Below are positions 33,587 through 44,684 of a DNA stretch of 64,000 bases, piece after piece. Made by a program: the position numbers and the translations under genes. The stretch spans positions 1-64,000 of the forward strand of contig CAZNPL010000027.1 in the NCBI GenBank assembly GCA_964574815.1, given 5' to 3'. Each line of letters opens with the position of its first letter. Position 1 is the first letter of the stretch. The notes below the pieces were generated by a model. That model searched no databases and was not told the origin of the DNA. It saw nothing but the letters and a program-made list of their open reading frames with translations. The stretch comes from CAZNPL01 sp964574815 (GTDB taxonomy: Bacteria > Planctomycetota > Phycisphaerae > UBA1845).

Positions 33587-36500
33587 TTCCCGCCGCGATC
33601 GACATGCCCTTCTCCTTCGCCAAGCCCGAATGGCTGTGGCTGCTCGCCTTGATACCGCTCCTGGTGGTCGCCTCGTATCGGCCACTCGCCGGTTTGGAGC
33701 GGACGCGCCGGGCGGTTGTCCTGCTTGTCCGGTGTTTGCTGGTGGCAGCCATCGCACTCACGCTCGCCGAAGTGCATCGCGTCCGCCGCAACGAAGACCT
33801 CACCGTCATCTTCCTGATGGACCGTTCGCTCAGTGTTCGAGAGCAGGTGGAAGACCAGGAAGCCTACATCGATGCAGTAGCGGAGAAGATCCCCCCGAAC
33901 GATCAACTGGGCGTGATCGACTTTTCCCGCAGGGCCTACCTGCAGCAGTTGCCGATGAAAGGCGGCTATTTCCTCGAACGGGGCCGCCTGCCGGAAATCC
34001 CCAATCCCGAGCGCACCGACATAGCCGCCGCCATTCGACTGGCCATGGCCATGTTCCCCCACGACACGGCCAAGCGGATCGTTTTGATGTCCGACGGCAA
34101 CGACAACATGGGCGACGTGCTCAGCGAGGCCCGGCGGGCCAAATCAGACGGTGTGGTCATCGACGTGGCCCCGTTGTGGTATCGCCTGGGCAGCGAGATC
34201 TACTTTGACAAGATGATCGCGCCCACTTACGCCGAAGCGGGCGAGGTCGTGGCCATCCGCATGAACATCCGTTCGACCCGCGCCGCCGGCGGCACGATCG
34301 ACGTCTTCCATAACGGCGACAAAGTCCCTCTCAAACCCGAGATCGCCCGCCAGACGCTCCAACCGGGCAACAACGCCCTGGTCCTCCGCCTGCCGATCGA
34401 AACCGACGGCCTGCAGCGTTTCGAGGCCCGGTTCGTCCCGGACGACCCGAGGATGGACACGAATATCGGCAACAACCGCGCCGCCACGTTCTCATATGTG
34501 TCAGGCCGCGGCAAAGTCGCGATCATGTCCGTCAGGCCCGACTTCGATCGCCCCCTCGTCGATGCCCTGTCCGACGAGAACATCAGGGCAACCGTGATCG
34601 ACGTGCTCAACCAGGTGCCCGATATGGCGGCACTGCTGGATTACTCGTCGATCATTCTCGCCAATGTCCCCGCAAATGTATTTACTGAGGAACAGCAGCG
34701 CATGTTGGCGGCCTACGTGCGCGACACCGGCGGCGGACTGATCATGACCGGCGGCGACGAGAGCTTCGGTGCGGGCGGCTGGATCGGGACGCCGGTGGCC
34801 GAAGTCCTCCCCGTCGAGCTGGAGATCAAGCACAAGAAGATCATTCCCCGCGGCGCCCTGGCGCTCATCATGCACAGTTGCGAATTTCCTCGGGGCAATT
34901 ACTGGGGCAAGCTGGTCGCCAAGAAATCGGTCGACACCGTCAGCTCGCAGGACTACGTCGGCGTGCTCGCCTACGCCAGCGGCGGTGAGGCGTGGGAGGT
35001 GCCCCTTCAACTGGCCGCGAACAAGCCGGCCATCAAGAACGCCATCGATCGCATGTACATCGGCGACATGCCCGACTTCGACACGACGATGCGGCTCGCG
35101 GTCACCGGCCTGTCCGCCACCGACGCCGCACAGAAGCACATGATCATCATCAGCGACGGCGACCCGACCCCGCCGTCCCAGGCGGTACTCGACGAGATGA
35201 AGGCCAAGAAGATCACCTGCACGACCATCGCGGTGGGATACGGGCAGCATGTCATGGAGGCCCCCATGCGCCGGATCGCCAAAGCGACCGAGGGGCGATT
35301 CTATCCCGTGCGCAACCCCCGCAAGCTGCCGCAGATCTTCGTGAAGGAATCCAAAATCGTCCGGCGCCCTCTCATCATCGACGAGCCATTCACGCCTCGC
35401 ATCTCCTACGCCCTGAGCGACCTTCTTGTCGGCCTCAGCCCGAATGAGGGCATTCCCCCCCTTGGCGGGCTGGTGCTGACCTCGCCCAAGCCGCTCTCGC
35501 AGATCGACATGGTCCGCGCCACCACCGACGGCCGCGACCCCGTCCTCGCACATTGGCAGCACGGCCTGGGAAGGGTCGTCGCCTTCACCAGCGGCTATTG
35601 GCCCAAGTGGGGGACCGAGTGGACGCCGTGGCCCGCCTTCTCCAAGCTCTGGGCCCAGATCGTCCGCTGGACCATGCGACAGGAGGCGCCCGCCAACTTC
35701 GAGACGTATACCACGGTTGAGGGCAACCAGGGGCGCGTCGTGATCGAGGCCCTCGACGCCGACGCCGAATACCTCAACTTCCTCAATCTGCAGGCTCGCC
35801 TCATCGATCCCGATCAGAATGCGTCTTCTTTGCAGTTTACGCAGACCGGACCCGGCAGGTACGAGGCCACTTTCGATATCGAACAGACCGGGCAATACAT
35901 CACCAACATCGCCGTCTATCAGGAGGGCCAATACCAGGGATCGATCCACAGCGGCGTTTCCATGCCGTTCTCTCCGGAACTGCGCGAGCTGGAAACCAAC
36001 GAGGCCCTGCTGGAGGAGGTCGCGGAAATCACCGGCGGGCGCATCCTCTCGATGGACCCTGCGAGAGACCCGGTCTTCGCCCACGATCTGCCCCCTACAC
36101 TCTCGAAAAAGCCGGCGTGGGACTGGACTCTGGCGTGGCTGCTGCTGCCGCTCTTCTTGCTCGATGTCGCCTGCCGCCGCTTGGCCAACTGGCTGGCGCT
36201 CTCGATCGTCGTCGAACTGCTCATCATCGTCGTGTTCCTCTTCGGGCTGAATCTCATCTACACGCACTGGTGGGGCGTGCTCGGCGTGCTGCTGCTCGCC
36301 GAACTGGTCGGATGGACCATCCGATTCCGCTACATCGGCCCGTTCTTCGACTGGATGACGCACACCGTCACGGCGCTCGGCCGGACGGGCGAGCGCAGCG
36401 CCGAGTCTCTGGCGCAGCTCAAGACCGTGCGAGAGCAGGTCCGCGAAGGTCGGACGGGAGGCCGCCCCGCGGCCAAACCCCCGTCAACCGCCGAACGCGA

Positions 36501-36759
36501 AGCGGCGCCACAGGCGGATCCCAGGGCGCGCTTCGACGCCGGCGAAAAGGCCGCTGCCCCTCCCGTAGACACGATCGAGGATGCGCTGGGTGGAGCCAAG
36601 GCCGGTCCAGCCGGCGAACGCACAAAGAAACCAACGCCCAAGGCGGAAGAATCATCCTCCGAATCGCAGGAGGCCACGACCGACCGCTTGCTTAAAGCCA
36701 AGCGAAGGGCGCAACGCGGGCGACAGGATCAAAAAGACAAGCCGGATGAATCGAGTTAG
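33583..36759 (+). CDS. giant membrane VWA protein with amidotransferase-like domain
   Basis: About 1058 residues. Two N-terminal membrane helices (LWLLALIPLLVVASY, AVVLLVRCLLVAAIALTLAE) are followed by a von Willebrand A domain with an intact MIDAS (IFLMDRSLSV = DxSxS). Then comes a region with the glutamine-amidotransferase-like signature TGGDESFGAGGW, a second VWA-like segment (MIIISDGDPTPPS), a beta-rich region and two C-terminal helices before an Ala/Lys/Glu-rich cytoplasmic tail. The layout matches membrane VWA proteins of MoxR/DUF58 clusters. The GTG at 33583 overlaps the upstream stop by GTGA; the ATG at 33604 is a good alternative start. MoxR ATPases are thought to remodel complexes built around such VWA proteins. 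Confidence 0.85.
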   Translation: MIPAAIDMPFSFAKPEWLWLLALIPLLVVASYRPLAGLERTRRAVVLLVRCLLVAAIALTLAEVHRVRRNEDLTVIFLMDRSLSVREQVEDQEAYIDAVAEKIPPNDQLGVIDFSRRAYLQQLPMKGGYFLERGRLPEIPNPERTDIAAAIRLAMAMFPHDTAKRIVLMSDGNDNMGDVLSEARRAKSDGVVIDVAPLWYRLGSEIYFDKMIAPTYAEAGEVVAIRMNIRSTRAAGGTIDVFHNGDKVPLKPEIARQTLQPGNNALVLRLPIETDGLQRFEARFVPDDPRMDTNIGNNRAATFSYVSGRGKVAIMSVRPDFDRPLVDALSDENIRATVIDVLNQVPDMAALLDYSSIILANVPANVFTEEQQRMLAAYVRDTGGGLIMTGGDESFGAGGWIGTPVAEVLPVELEIKHKKIIPRGALALIMHSCEFPRGNYWGKLVAKKSVDTVSSQDYVGVLAYASGGEAWEVPLQLAANKPAIKNAIDRMYIGDMPDFDTTMRLAVTGLSATDAAQKHMIIISDGDPTPPSQAVLDEMKAKKITCTTIAVGYGQHVMEAPMRRIAKATEGRFYPVRNPRKLPQIFVKESKIVRRPLIIDEPFTPRISYALSDLLVGLSPNEGIPPLGGLVLTSPKPLSQIDMVRATTDGRDPVLAHWQHGLGRVVAFTSGYWPKWGTEWTPWPAFSKLWAQIVRWTMRQEAPANFETYTTVEGNQGRVVIEALDADAEYLNFLNLQARLIDPDQNASSLQFTQTGPGRYEATFDIEQTGQYITNIAVYQEGQYQGSIHSGVSMPFSPELRELETNEALLEEVAEITGGRILSMDPARDPVFAHDLPPTLSKKPAWDWTLAWLLLPLFLLDVACRRLANWLALSIVVELLIIVVFLFGLNLIYTHWWGVLGVLLLAELVGWTIRFRYIGPFFDWMTHTVTALGRTGERSAESLAQLKTVREQVREGRTGGRPAAKPPSTAEREAAPQADPRARFDAGEKAAAPPVDTIEDALGGAKAGPAGERTKKPTPKAEESSSESQEATTDRLLKAKRRAQRGRQDQKDKPDESS

Positions 36760-36768
36760 GAGCAACCC

Positions 36769-37788
<1,020 letters not shown>

Positions 37789-37822
37789 CCAGGAGCCATA
37801 CGCGAGATCATTGGAGTGAACC

Positions 37823-38719
37823 TTGGGTAAAGCGCAGACGACCGAACAGTTTCTGGTTCCTGAGTTCCTGACGAAGCTCGAACAGCTCGAGCTGATCAGC
37901 CGCAAGATCTTCGCGGGCAAGATGCGCGGCGAGCGGCGGTCCAAGCGACGCGGCGAGTCCGTTGAATTCGCCGACTACCGAAACTACGCCGTCGGCGACG
38001 ACCTCCGCTTTCTCGACTGGAACATCTACGCCCGCCTCGATCGCCTCTTCATTAAACTGTTCCTTGAAGAAGAGGACCTGCACGTCAGCCTGATGATCGA
38101 CGCCTCCAGGAGCATGGACTTCGGCGATCCGAACAAGGGCCTCTACGCCCGAAGGCTCGCGGCGGCCATCGCCTACATCGGCCTGACCAACTACGACCGC
38201 GTCAGCCTCTACACCTTCGCCGATGGCCTGATCGGCGAACTCGCCGGCGCCCGCGGCCGCAACGCGACCCCGCGGCTGCTCGATTTCCTCTCCCGCGTGG
38301 AATACCAGCCGGCCGGCAACCTCTCGCTGGCGTGCAAGCAGTACGCGATTCGACACCCCCAGCGCGGCATCGTTCTCGTTTTGAGCGACTTCTTCGACAA
38401 GGCGGGCTACGAGCAGGGCCTGCGCTACCTGCTGGGACGCGACCTGGATCTCTATGTGCTCCAGATCCTCGCCCCGCAGGAGATCGATCCGCCGCTTCAG
38501 GGCGACCTCCAGCTCAAGGACGTCGAGGACGAGGACGTCGCCGAGGTCACCGTGAGCCGGGCGTTGATCAACCGGTACAAGAGCAATCTGCAGGCGTACT
38601 GCGGCTCGCTCCGCGAATTCTGTACCCGCCGGGGCATCAGCTACCTGTTCACCAGCACGGCCGTGGATTTCGATCAACTGGTGCTCACGTACCTCCGACA
38701 GAGAGGCCTGATCCGATGA
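37823..38719 (+). CDS. DUF58 domain protein
   Basis: A 298-residue cytoplasmic VWA-like protein. The DUF58 core is SVEFADYRNYAVGDDLRFLD followed by WNIYARLDRLFIKLFLEEED, and a MIDAS-like LMIDASRSMDFG (DxSxS) is intact. DUF58 proteins almost always sit next to MoxR ATPases, as here, and are thought to be their adaptors or substrates. The start is a TTG at 37823 with GGAG upstream; a conventional ATG in frame would truncate the domain. It lies 34 bp after moxR. Confidence 0.92.
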   Translation: MGKAQTTEQFLVPEFLTKLEQLELISRKIFAGKMRGERRSKRRGESVEFADYRNYAVGDDLRFLDWNIYARLDRLFIKLFLEEEDLHVSLMIDASRSMDFGDPNKGLYARRLAAAIAYIGLTNYDRVSLYTFADGLIGELAGARGRNATPRLLDFLSRVEYQPAGNLSLACKQYAIRHPQRGIVLVLSDFFDKAGYEQGLRYLLGRDLDLYVLQILAPQEIDPPLQGDLQLKDVEDEDVAEVTVSRALINRYKSNLQAYCGSLREFCTRRGISYLFTSTAVDFDQLVLTYLRQRGLIR

Positions 38720-38759
38720 ACACGAAGCCATACCGTTCAAAGTAAGGAGCGCGCGTCTG

Positions 38760-40841
38760 ATGCAATTCCTCTCGCCTGCCGCCATCGCCATTGCCGCGGC
38801 CCTGACGATCCCGCCGCTGGTTGCGCTCTACTTCCTGAAACTGAAACGGAGGATTTACCCCATCTCTTCGACGCTCCTCTGGAAAAAGGCGATCGAGGAT
38901 CTTCACGTGAACGCCCCGTTTCAGCGCCTCCGCGCCAGCCTCCTGCTTTTTCTGCAACTGCTCGTGCTGATCCTCGCCGCCCTGGCCCTCGGCGAACCGA
39001 TGCTCACCCGCGAGAAAGAACGAGAAGACACGCTCATACTGATGATCGATCAGTCGGCCTCGATGGCCGTCATCGAGCAGGACAACAAGACCCGGCTCGA
39101 CATTGCCAAACAGCAGGCCAAAAAGGTCATCGACGCCATGGATGAGGACAGCCGGGCGATGGTCGTGGCGTTTTGCGACCGGGCCACCATGGTCTCGTCG
39201 TTCGACACCGACAAAGAGGGCCTGAAGCGAAAGATCGACACCATCGAACAAACCGACAGCGTGTCGAAACTGAACGAGGCCGTCGTCCTCGCCGAGGCCT
39301 ATTCGCAGAACATGGTCATCGGCGGCGAGGTCCCCGGCGCCGACATCGAAGTGCAGACGTCCGCTGCCACGCCCAGCGTCCTGCTCTTTTCCGACGGCCG
39401 ACTCGCCGACGCCGAAAAGCTCTCGCCCCAGCGCCTCGATCTCTCCCGAATGGAAGTCGTCGTCGTGGGCGAGCGCGACGACAACGTCGGCATCATCGCC
39501 ATGGATGCCAGACGAAACTACGAGCAGCCCGAAATGGTCCAAGCCTTCGCCACCGTCCGCAACTTCGCCGCCGAGCCCGCCGAATTCGACGCGACGCTTT
39601 ACATTGAAGGGCAACCTCTCGACGTGCAGACCGTTACGCTCGGGCCGGGACTCGTCCCACCGCCTCCGCAGCAGCAAGGACAATCGAAGGGAGCCGATGA
39701 GGACTCGCCCGTGGCCGTGGGCGGCGATACGGATGAGGCCCCGCCGCCGGGCAGCGTCGCATCCGTCGCATTCGATGAGGTCGTCTTCGAGGGCGGCGGC
39801 CTCGTGGAGGTGCGCCTCTCCACACGCGACGGCCTGCAGGCCGACGACCGTGCCTGGGCCGTTCTTCCCTCCCCTCGCCGTGTCGCCGTGCTGCTCGTCA
39901 CCGACGGGAACTGGGCGCTCCAGCGCGTGCTGAGCTCGCTCAACATCGACTTGCAGATGATGACCCCGCCAGAATATGAGCGAGCGCCGAGCGAGGAGCT
40001 CGTCGAAGGCCAGCGCTCGCGCTACGACGTCATTGTCTTCGATCGCCACTCGACCGACCGCCTCCCCGTCGGCAATTACATGTTCTGGGGCGGCGTGCCT
40101 CGCATCGAGGGCGTCGAGCCCCTCGGGATGATCGCCGACCAGGTGATCATCGACTGGGACGAGGACCACCCGATCCTTCGTAACGTGGCCGTTGGCCGGT
40201 TGAACGTCTACGCCTGGATGCGCCTCAAGTTGCCGAACGACGCCGTCCGCCTCATTCAGGGCGAAACGGAGGACTCGACCCTGCTCGCCTATTTTGCACG
40301 GGCCGGCAGCCAGTTTCTCATCTGCGCGTTCCCGTTCATATTCACCAATGACGAGGGCCGATCCTTCGATAACACCGACTGGTACATCAAGGACGACTTC
40401 GTGCCGTTCAATGACGACGCTGTCAGTTTCCTCTCGGCCAGCATCCACACCGGCGGCAAAGCCTCCATTCAGCCCGGCGAGCCCAAAACGGTGCCCATAC
40501 CGCGAGCAGCCGACTCGGTCATGGTCCGCCGCCCCGACGGCGCGCGCGACCGGATCCCCACGGCCGGATCCAGCACCGTCACCTACGCCCGCACGCGACG
40601 AGTAGGACCCTACACCATCCAGCCCGCTGCCGAAGACCACGAAATGTTCGCGGTTAACCTCTTCAGCCCTGACGAAAGCCGCATCGCGCCTGAGCGGGTC
40701 GTCGTGCTCGGCTCCACCGCGCTGGCCGCCGCCCAAGGCAAGGTTCTGGTCAACGAACCCCTCTGGCCCTGGCTGCTCGTCGCCCTCCTGGCCATCCTGT
40801 TCCTTGAGTGGATCGTCTACAACAGGCGGGTCTACGTCTGA
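38760..40841 (+). CDS. BatA-like membrane VWA protein
   Basis: A 693-residue protein. The N-terminal aerotolerance-type (BatA) region has the MQFLSPAAIAIAAALTIPPL helix, ALYFLKLKRR and a second helix (LLLFLQLLVLILAALALGEP). A VWA domain with MIDAS LMIDQSASMA follows, then an amidotransferase-like fold in the middle (VLLVTDGNWALQRVLSSL) and a C-terminal helix, WLLVALLAILFLEWIVYN. Compare Bacteroides BatA, which is shorter. It is the last gene of the operon (40 bp after the DUF58 gene). Likely role: membrane scaffold acted on by the MoxR ATPase; its biological output is unknown. Confidence 0.87.
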   Translation: MQFLSPAAIAIAAALTIPPLVALYFLKLKRRIYPISSTLLWKKAIEDLHVNAPFQRLRASLLLFLQLLVLILAALALGEPMLTREKEREDTLILMIDQSASMAVIEQDNKTRLDIAKQQAKKVIDAMDEDSRAMVVAFCDRATMVSSFDTDKEGLKRKIDTIEQTDSVSKLNEAVVLAEAYSQNMVIGGEVPGADIEVQTSAATPSVLLFSDGRLADAEKLSPQRLDLSRMEVVVVGERDDNVGIIAMDARRNYEQPEMVQAFATVRNFAAEPAEFDATLYIEGQPLDVQTVTLGPGLVPPPPQQQGQSKGADEDSPVAVGGDTDEAPPPGSVASVAFDEVVFEGGGLVEVRLSTRDGLQADDRAWAVLPSPRRVAVLLVTDGNWALQRVLSSLNIDLQMMTPPEYERAPSEELVEGQRSRYDVIVFDRHSTDRLPVGNYMFWGGVPRIEGVEPLGMIADQVIIDWDEDHPILRNVAVGRLNVYAWMRLKLPNDAVRLIQGETEDSTLLAYFARAGSQFLICAFPFIFTNDEGRSFDNTDWYIKDDFVPFNDDAVSFLSASIHTGGKASIQPGEPKTVPIPRAADSVMVRRPDGARDRIPTAGSSTVTYARTRRVGPYTIQPAAEDHEMFAVNLFSPDESRIAPERVVVLGSTALAAAQGKVLVNEPLWPWLLVALLAILFLEWIVYNRRVYV

Positions 40842-40915
40842 TCCGAAACGGCAGGGAAGCCTCCTGAGCCGATTGCCGACAAGCGATTCGGCACGTACCA
40901 TTCGCTGCCGAAAGC

Positions 40916-42574
40916 ATGCTATACGATCGAAGACGCTACTTGACCGACTTTGACTCCCGCCGCGCCGGTAACATTCTGACCGACGTACTCGTGATCGGCG
41001 GCGGGATCGCCGGCGCCCGCGCGGCCATCGAAGCGGCTGGCCACGCCGGCGATGTTCTTCTGTTGTGCAAGGAGTCGTTCGACGAGTCCACCACGCGCTA
41101 CGCCCAGGGCGGCGTCGCGAGCGTGCTCGATCCACAGGATTCCGCCGAACGCCACCTCGAGGACACGATCCGCGTCGGAGCCGGGCTCGGAAGCCGTGAG
41201 GTCATCGAGTTGGTCGTCCGTGATGGTCCCCGTCGTATCCAGGAATTGATTGACTGGGGCACCCGTTTCGACAAGCTGGACGGCCGGATCGCGCTGGGAC
41301 GCGAAGGTGGGCATTCAGCGGCGCGCGTCCTGCATCACGGAGGTGATGCGACCGGTCTGGAGATATCGCGCTCGCTTAACGCCAAGGTCCGCTCCTGCGA
41401 CAACATCCGCGTTTTCGACCACTGCTTCGTCATGGACCTGCTGACCGACGAAACGGGCTGCGTCGGAGCGGTGACCTATCACGCCAAGTTCGGACACCAG
41501 TTGATCTGGGCCAAGCGAACCGTGCTCGCAACCGGAGGCTGCGGCCGCGTCTACCGGGAAACCTCGAACCCGCCGCTGGCGACCGGGGACGGCTATGCCG
41601 TGGCGTATCGCGCAGGCGCGATCCTGGGCGACATGGAAATGATCCAGTTTCACCCGACAACGCTGTACGTCGCCGGGTCGAGCCGGGCCCTCATCTCGGA
41701 GGCAGTCCGCGGGGAAGGAGCTTATCTGATCGACCGCAACGGCGAGCGATTTATGCCGCGATACCATCCGGACGCGGAACTGGCCCCCCGCGACGTTGTC
41801 AGCAGAGCGATCGTCCAGCAGATTCGCGAGACGAATGCGAGCAGCGTGTACCTCGACGTGCGGCACATCGGAAAGCAGCCCTTCGCCAGGCGGTTCCCGC
41901 GAATTGCCCGCCTCTGCTCCGAGTTCCAGATCGACGTGGGCACCGAGCTGATACCGGTCCGGCCGGCCGCCCACTACATGATTGGAGGCGTTGTGACGGA
42001 CGTCTCGGGCCGCAGCAGCGTCGACGGGCTGCTGTGCTGCGGCGAAGCGGCTTGCACGGGCCTGCACGGGGCGAATCGCCTGGCCAGCAATTCACTGCTC
42101 GAGGGGCTGGTCTTCGGCGCCCGCGCCGGCGAAGAGGCCGGGCGTACGGCCGACGATCGGCCACACGCCCTTCAGCGAGGACATCTGAGCAGTCTCAATA
42201 CGCCGTCGCAGCGCACGGAGCTGGATCTGCCCGACATTCGCAACAGCCTTCGAAGTGTGATGTGGCGCAACGCCGGCATCGAGCGCAGCGGCGACAGGCT
42301 CGCCGAGGCCAGCGAGATCATCGAGTTCTGGGGCAAATACGTCCTCGACAAGACGTTCGACGAACCCTCGGGCTGGGAGGCGCAGAACCTGCTGAGCGTC
42401 GGCCGTCTGATCGTCCTGTCGGCCCGCCACCGGCAGCGTTCGCTCGGTGTTCACTGTCGCATCGACGACCCGGGCACCGAACCGCACGAGCCGCCGTATC
42501 ACCTCGTGATCCAGCGGACCGCCGAGGGCCCCTCCGTCCGCCGCGTTGGCATCAATTTCACCACCGCCGCATGA
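40916..42574 (+). CDS. nadB: L-aspartate oxidase
   Basis: A 552-residue FAD enzyme that oxidises aspartate to iminoaspartate for NAD synthesis (quinolinate route with NadA). The FAD-binding motif is VLVIGGGIAGARAAIEAA. The STTRYAQGGVASVL, ATGGCGRVYRETSNPPLATGDG, MIQFHPTTLY, EAVRGEGAYLID and HYMIGGVVTDVSGRSS motifs of the family are present, as is the CGEAACTGLHGANRLASNSL FAD segment. The C-terminal helical domain is also there. Length is normal. The start is the first ATG, 74 bp downstream of the VWA operon; co-transcription is possible. nadA and nadC are not in the window. Confidence 0.95.
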   Translation: MLYDRRRYLTDFDSRRAGNILTDVLVIGGGIAGARAAIEAAGHAGDVLLLCKESFDESTTRYAQGGVASVLDPQDSAERHLEDTIRVGAGLGSREVIELVVRDGPRRIQELIDWGTRFDKLDGRIALGREGGHSAARVLHHGGDATGLEISRSLNAKVRSCDNIRVFDHCFVMDLLTDETGCVGAVTYHAKFGHQLIWAKRTVLATGGCGRVYRETSNPPLATGDGYAVAYRAGAILGDMEMIQFHPTTLYVAGSSRALISEAVRGEGAYLIDRNGERFMPRYHPDAELAPRDVVSRAIVQQIRETNASSVYLDVRHIGKQPFARRFPRIARLCSEFQIDVGTELIPVRPAAHYMIGGVVTDVSGRSSVDGLLCCGEAACTGLHGANRLASNSLLEGLVFGARAGEEAGRTADDRPHALQRGHLSSLNTPSQRTELDLPDIRNSLRSVMWRNAGIERSGDRLAEASEIIEFWGKYVLDKTFDEPSGWEAQNLLSVGRLIVLSARHRQRSLGVHCRIDDPGTEPHEPPYHLVIQRTAEGPSVRRVGINFTTAA

Positions 42575-42605
42575 GAATCTTCAGTGAGACAAGTCAGCTC
42601 GACCC

Positions 42606-42631
42606 GGGGTGCGCCACTCTTGAGCAGTGGT
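42606..42631. repeat. diverged CACTGCT-type repeat
   Basis: GGGGTGCGCCACTCTTGAGC followed by AGTGG is the reverse-oriented, diverged relative of the repeat at 3304-3327. It lies in the convergent gap between nadB and lpxI, next to the hairpin at 42657-42681. Confidence 0.5.
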
Positions 42632-42656
42632 GTAGACAAATAATGCGCCCAAAGCC

Positions 42657-42681
42657 CCATCTCCTGCAAAACAGGAGATGG
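42657..42681. terminator. perfect 10-bp hairpin between nadB and lpxI
   Basis: CCATCTCCTG (42657-42666) and CAGGAGATGG (42672-42681) with loop CAAAA. It sits 82 bases past the nadB stop and 14 bases past the lpxI stop. No T-tract; a two-way terminator is likely from its position. Confidence 0.65.
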
Positions 42682-42695
42682 ACCAAGGCCACGCG

Positions 42696-43541
42696 TCAAT
42701 GCACCGCCCTCGCGACGACCGTAATCCCGAACCGGTCCGCCTTGGCTCTCACCGCTTCCTCATCAACGATGACCGTTTTGCCGGCCTCGACAACCAGCAG
42801 CTTCGCCCCGTTGCGATGTAGATTCTCGATCGTCTCCGGACCGATTGTGGGCACATCGAAACGCATGTCCTGGTTCGGCTTGGCCACCTTGACCAGTACC
42901 CAGCCGCCGCGGGGACAGAACTCCCCGGCACGCTCGATCATGCGGTCGGTGCCCTCGATGGCCTCGACGGCGATGACCTCCGTCTCCTTGACGGCCACCG
43001 ACTGGCCGATGTCGAGCCGGCCGATCTCCGTCGCGATCCGCCAGCCGAACTCAATGTCCTTCTCCTGCTCGGGTGCAGGCGGCTTGCCGGCGAGCAGGCC
43101 CTCACCGGCCAGCGCTTCCTCACAATACTGTGCGGCGTCTTCAAGCCTGATATCGTGGGACTGCAGGACGTCTGCCACCGCCCCCAGGACCGTATCGTTG
43201 CGTTTGTCCGGCAGGCCGAAGAACCACAGCTTGAAACTCATCCAGTCGGGCATCAGCTTGAGCAGCCGGAACCGACCGTACATGACATGCTTGTTGACGT
43301 AACCGGCCATGATCGCCCGGCGGACGCCGGCCCGACGAAAAATGCGAATCCACCGTCCGATCCGCGCGAGTCCGGCCCAGTAAAAAGCGTCAGCGTGATC
43401 GCGAAGCTCCGGATCGGTGAGTCCGCGCAAAGCCACGATGACGACTCGGCACCCGGCGCGGCGGGCACCCTGGGCGACCATAAAAGGAAACCGCCCGGCC
43501 CCGGCGATGATGCCAAGTGAGTTGAAACCGTCGGTCGTCAT
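42696..43541 (-). CDS. lpxI: UDP-2,3-diacylglucosamine pyrophosphatase LpxI
   Basis: A 281-residue lipid A enzyme that hydrolyses UDP-2,3-diacylglucosamine to lipid X, the alternative to LpxH. The family's LGIIAGAGRFPFMVAQGARR at the N-terminus, MAGYVNKHV, the SVAVKETEVIAVEAIEGTD segment and KPNQDMRFDVPTIGPETIEN are clear. Length is as expected. It lies 78 bp downstream of lpxD on the same strand, so the two probably form an operon. Its presence implies LPS-type lipid A synthesis. Confidence 0.93.
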   Translation of the reverse strand: MTTDGFNSLGIIAGAGRFPFMVAQGARRAGCRVVIVALRGLTDPELRDHADAFYWAGLARIGRWIRIFRRAGVRRAIMAGYVNKHVMYGRFRLLKLMPDWMSFKLWFFGLPDKRNDTVLGAVADVLQSHDIRLEDAAQYCEEALAGEGLLAGKPPAPEQEKDIEFGWRIATEIGRLDIGQSVAVKETEVIAVEAIEGTDRMIERAGEFCPRGGWVLVKVAKPNQDMRFDVPTIGPETIENLHRNGAKLLVVEAGKTVIVDEEAVRAKADRFGITVVARAVH

Positions 43542-43619
43542 TCCCCGCAGACCTCAAACGCGCTGATGGGCGGTAACATGTTCACACTTGCGTGGACATG
43601 CCGGCGGCCAAAGCCCGCC

Positions 43620-44684
43620 CTACGATTCCTTGCTTTCGATCATGCCGCGTAATTGCGCCACCTGGCGCTCCAGTTCACGCAACCGCTGCCTCATCTCGGG
43701 CAACTTCTTGGTCGCCGCCACCTGCCGGCCGAATGCGACCCGGTCGACGGCCGGCGAGCCGACGTACTCGCCCGCGGTCTTCAAGCTGGTGTTGACGCCG
43801 CTCTGGGCGCCCACCTTGACGTCGTCGGCGATCTTCAAATGCCCGGTCACGCCCACCTGACCCGCCAGTGTGACGCGATTGCCGATCGTCGCCGATCCGG
43901 CGATGCCCACGTGGCCGACGATCATGCAGTGCTCCCCCACGCTGGCCCCATGGCCGATTACCACGTTGTTGCTGAACTTGGTGCCTTTCCCTACGCGCGT
44001 CAGCCCCAGCGTGGCACGGTCGAAAGAGCAATTCGCGCCGATCTCGACGTCGTCCTCGATGATGATGCGCCCGACCTGAGGAATCTTGATCCATCGCCCG
44101 CGGTGAGGCGCGTATCCGAGCCCGTCCTGCCCGATGACCGATCCGGCGTGGATGGTGACGCGATTTCCTATAGTAGAGCCGTCATAGATGACTACGTTGG
44201 GAAACAGAGTCACGTCGTCTCCGATCGTCGTGCCGTCGCCAATGTAGCATCCGGGGTAGATCACGGCCTTGCGCCCAATGGCCACATCATCGCCGCAGGT
44301 AACGTACGGGCCGACGTGCGAATCGTCGCCGATGCTCGCCGAGCGCGCGATCGCCGCGCGTTCGTCAATACCCCATTTCGGGTGCGCCCGATGGCCGTGC
44401 AGGCGAATGATGGCCGCCGTGACCGCCGCATACGGATCGTCGCAACGAACCGCCGTCAGCCGCTCAGGAAGGGGCGTCGTGCGATCCAGGATGACCACGG
44501 ACGCCTGGGTCGTGGCCAGGTGGCCGGTGTACTTGGGGTTGGAAAGGAACGTGATCTGCCCGGGGCCGGCGTCCTCCAGCGTGCCGACGCCGGTGATGCG
44601 TAGATCGCGGTCGCCCACGATTTCGTTGTCGAACCCCTGTTGCGACAGGAACTCGCAGAACTCAGCCACCGTCAAACCGGACAA
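43620..44684 (-). CDS. lpxD: UDP-3-O-acylglucosamine N-acyltransferase
   Basis: The third lipid A step: N-acylation of UDP-3-O-acylglucosamine using acyl-ACP. An N-terminal uridine-binding domain (ITFLSNPKYTGHL) is followed by a left-handed beta-helix of hexapeptide repeats (SIGDDSHVGPYVTCGDDVAI, RIIIEDDVEIGANCSFDRAT, VIGHGASVGEHCMIVGHVGI) carrying the catalytic His region (NNVVIGHG). It ends in a C-terminal helix with MRQRLRELERQVAQLRGM. No ATG starts the family-typical N-terminus LSGLTVAEFCEFL; a TTG at 44684 behind GGAGA fits best. The frame extends to 44786. Operon with lpxI. Confidence 0.92.
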   Translation of the reverse strand: MSGLTVAEFCEFLSQQGFDNEIVGDRDLRITGVGTLEDAGPGQITFLSNPKYTGHLATTQASVVILDRTTPLPERLTAVRCDDPYAAVTAAIIRLHGHRAHPKWGIDERAAIARSASIGDDSHVGPYVTCGDDVAIGRKAVIYPGCYIGDGTTIGDDVTLFPNVVIYDGSTIGNRVTIHAGSVIGQDGLGYAPHRGRWIKIPQVGRIIIEDDVEIGANCSFDRATLGLTRVGKGTKFSNNVVIGHGASVGEHCMIVGHVGIAGSATIGNRVTLAGQVGVTGHLKIADDVKVGAQSGVNTSLKTAGEYVGSPAVDRVAFGRQVAATKKLPEMRQRLRELERQVAQLRGMIESKES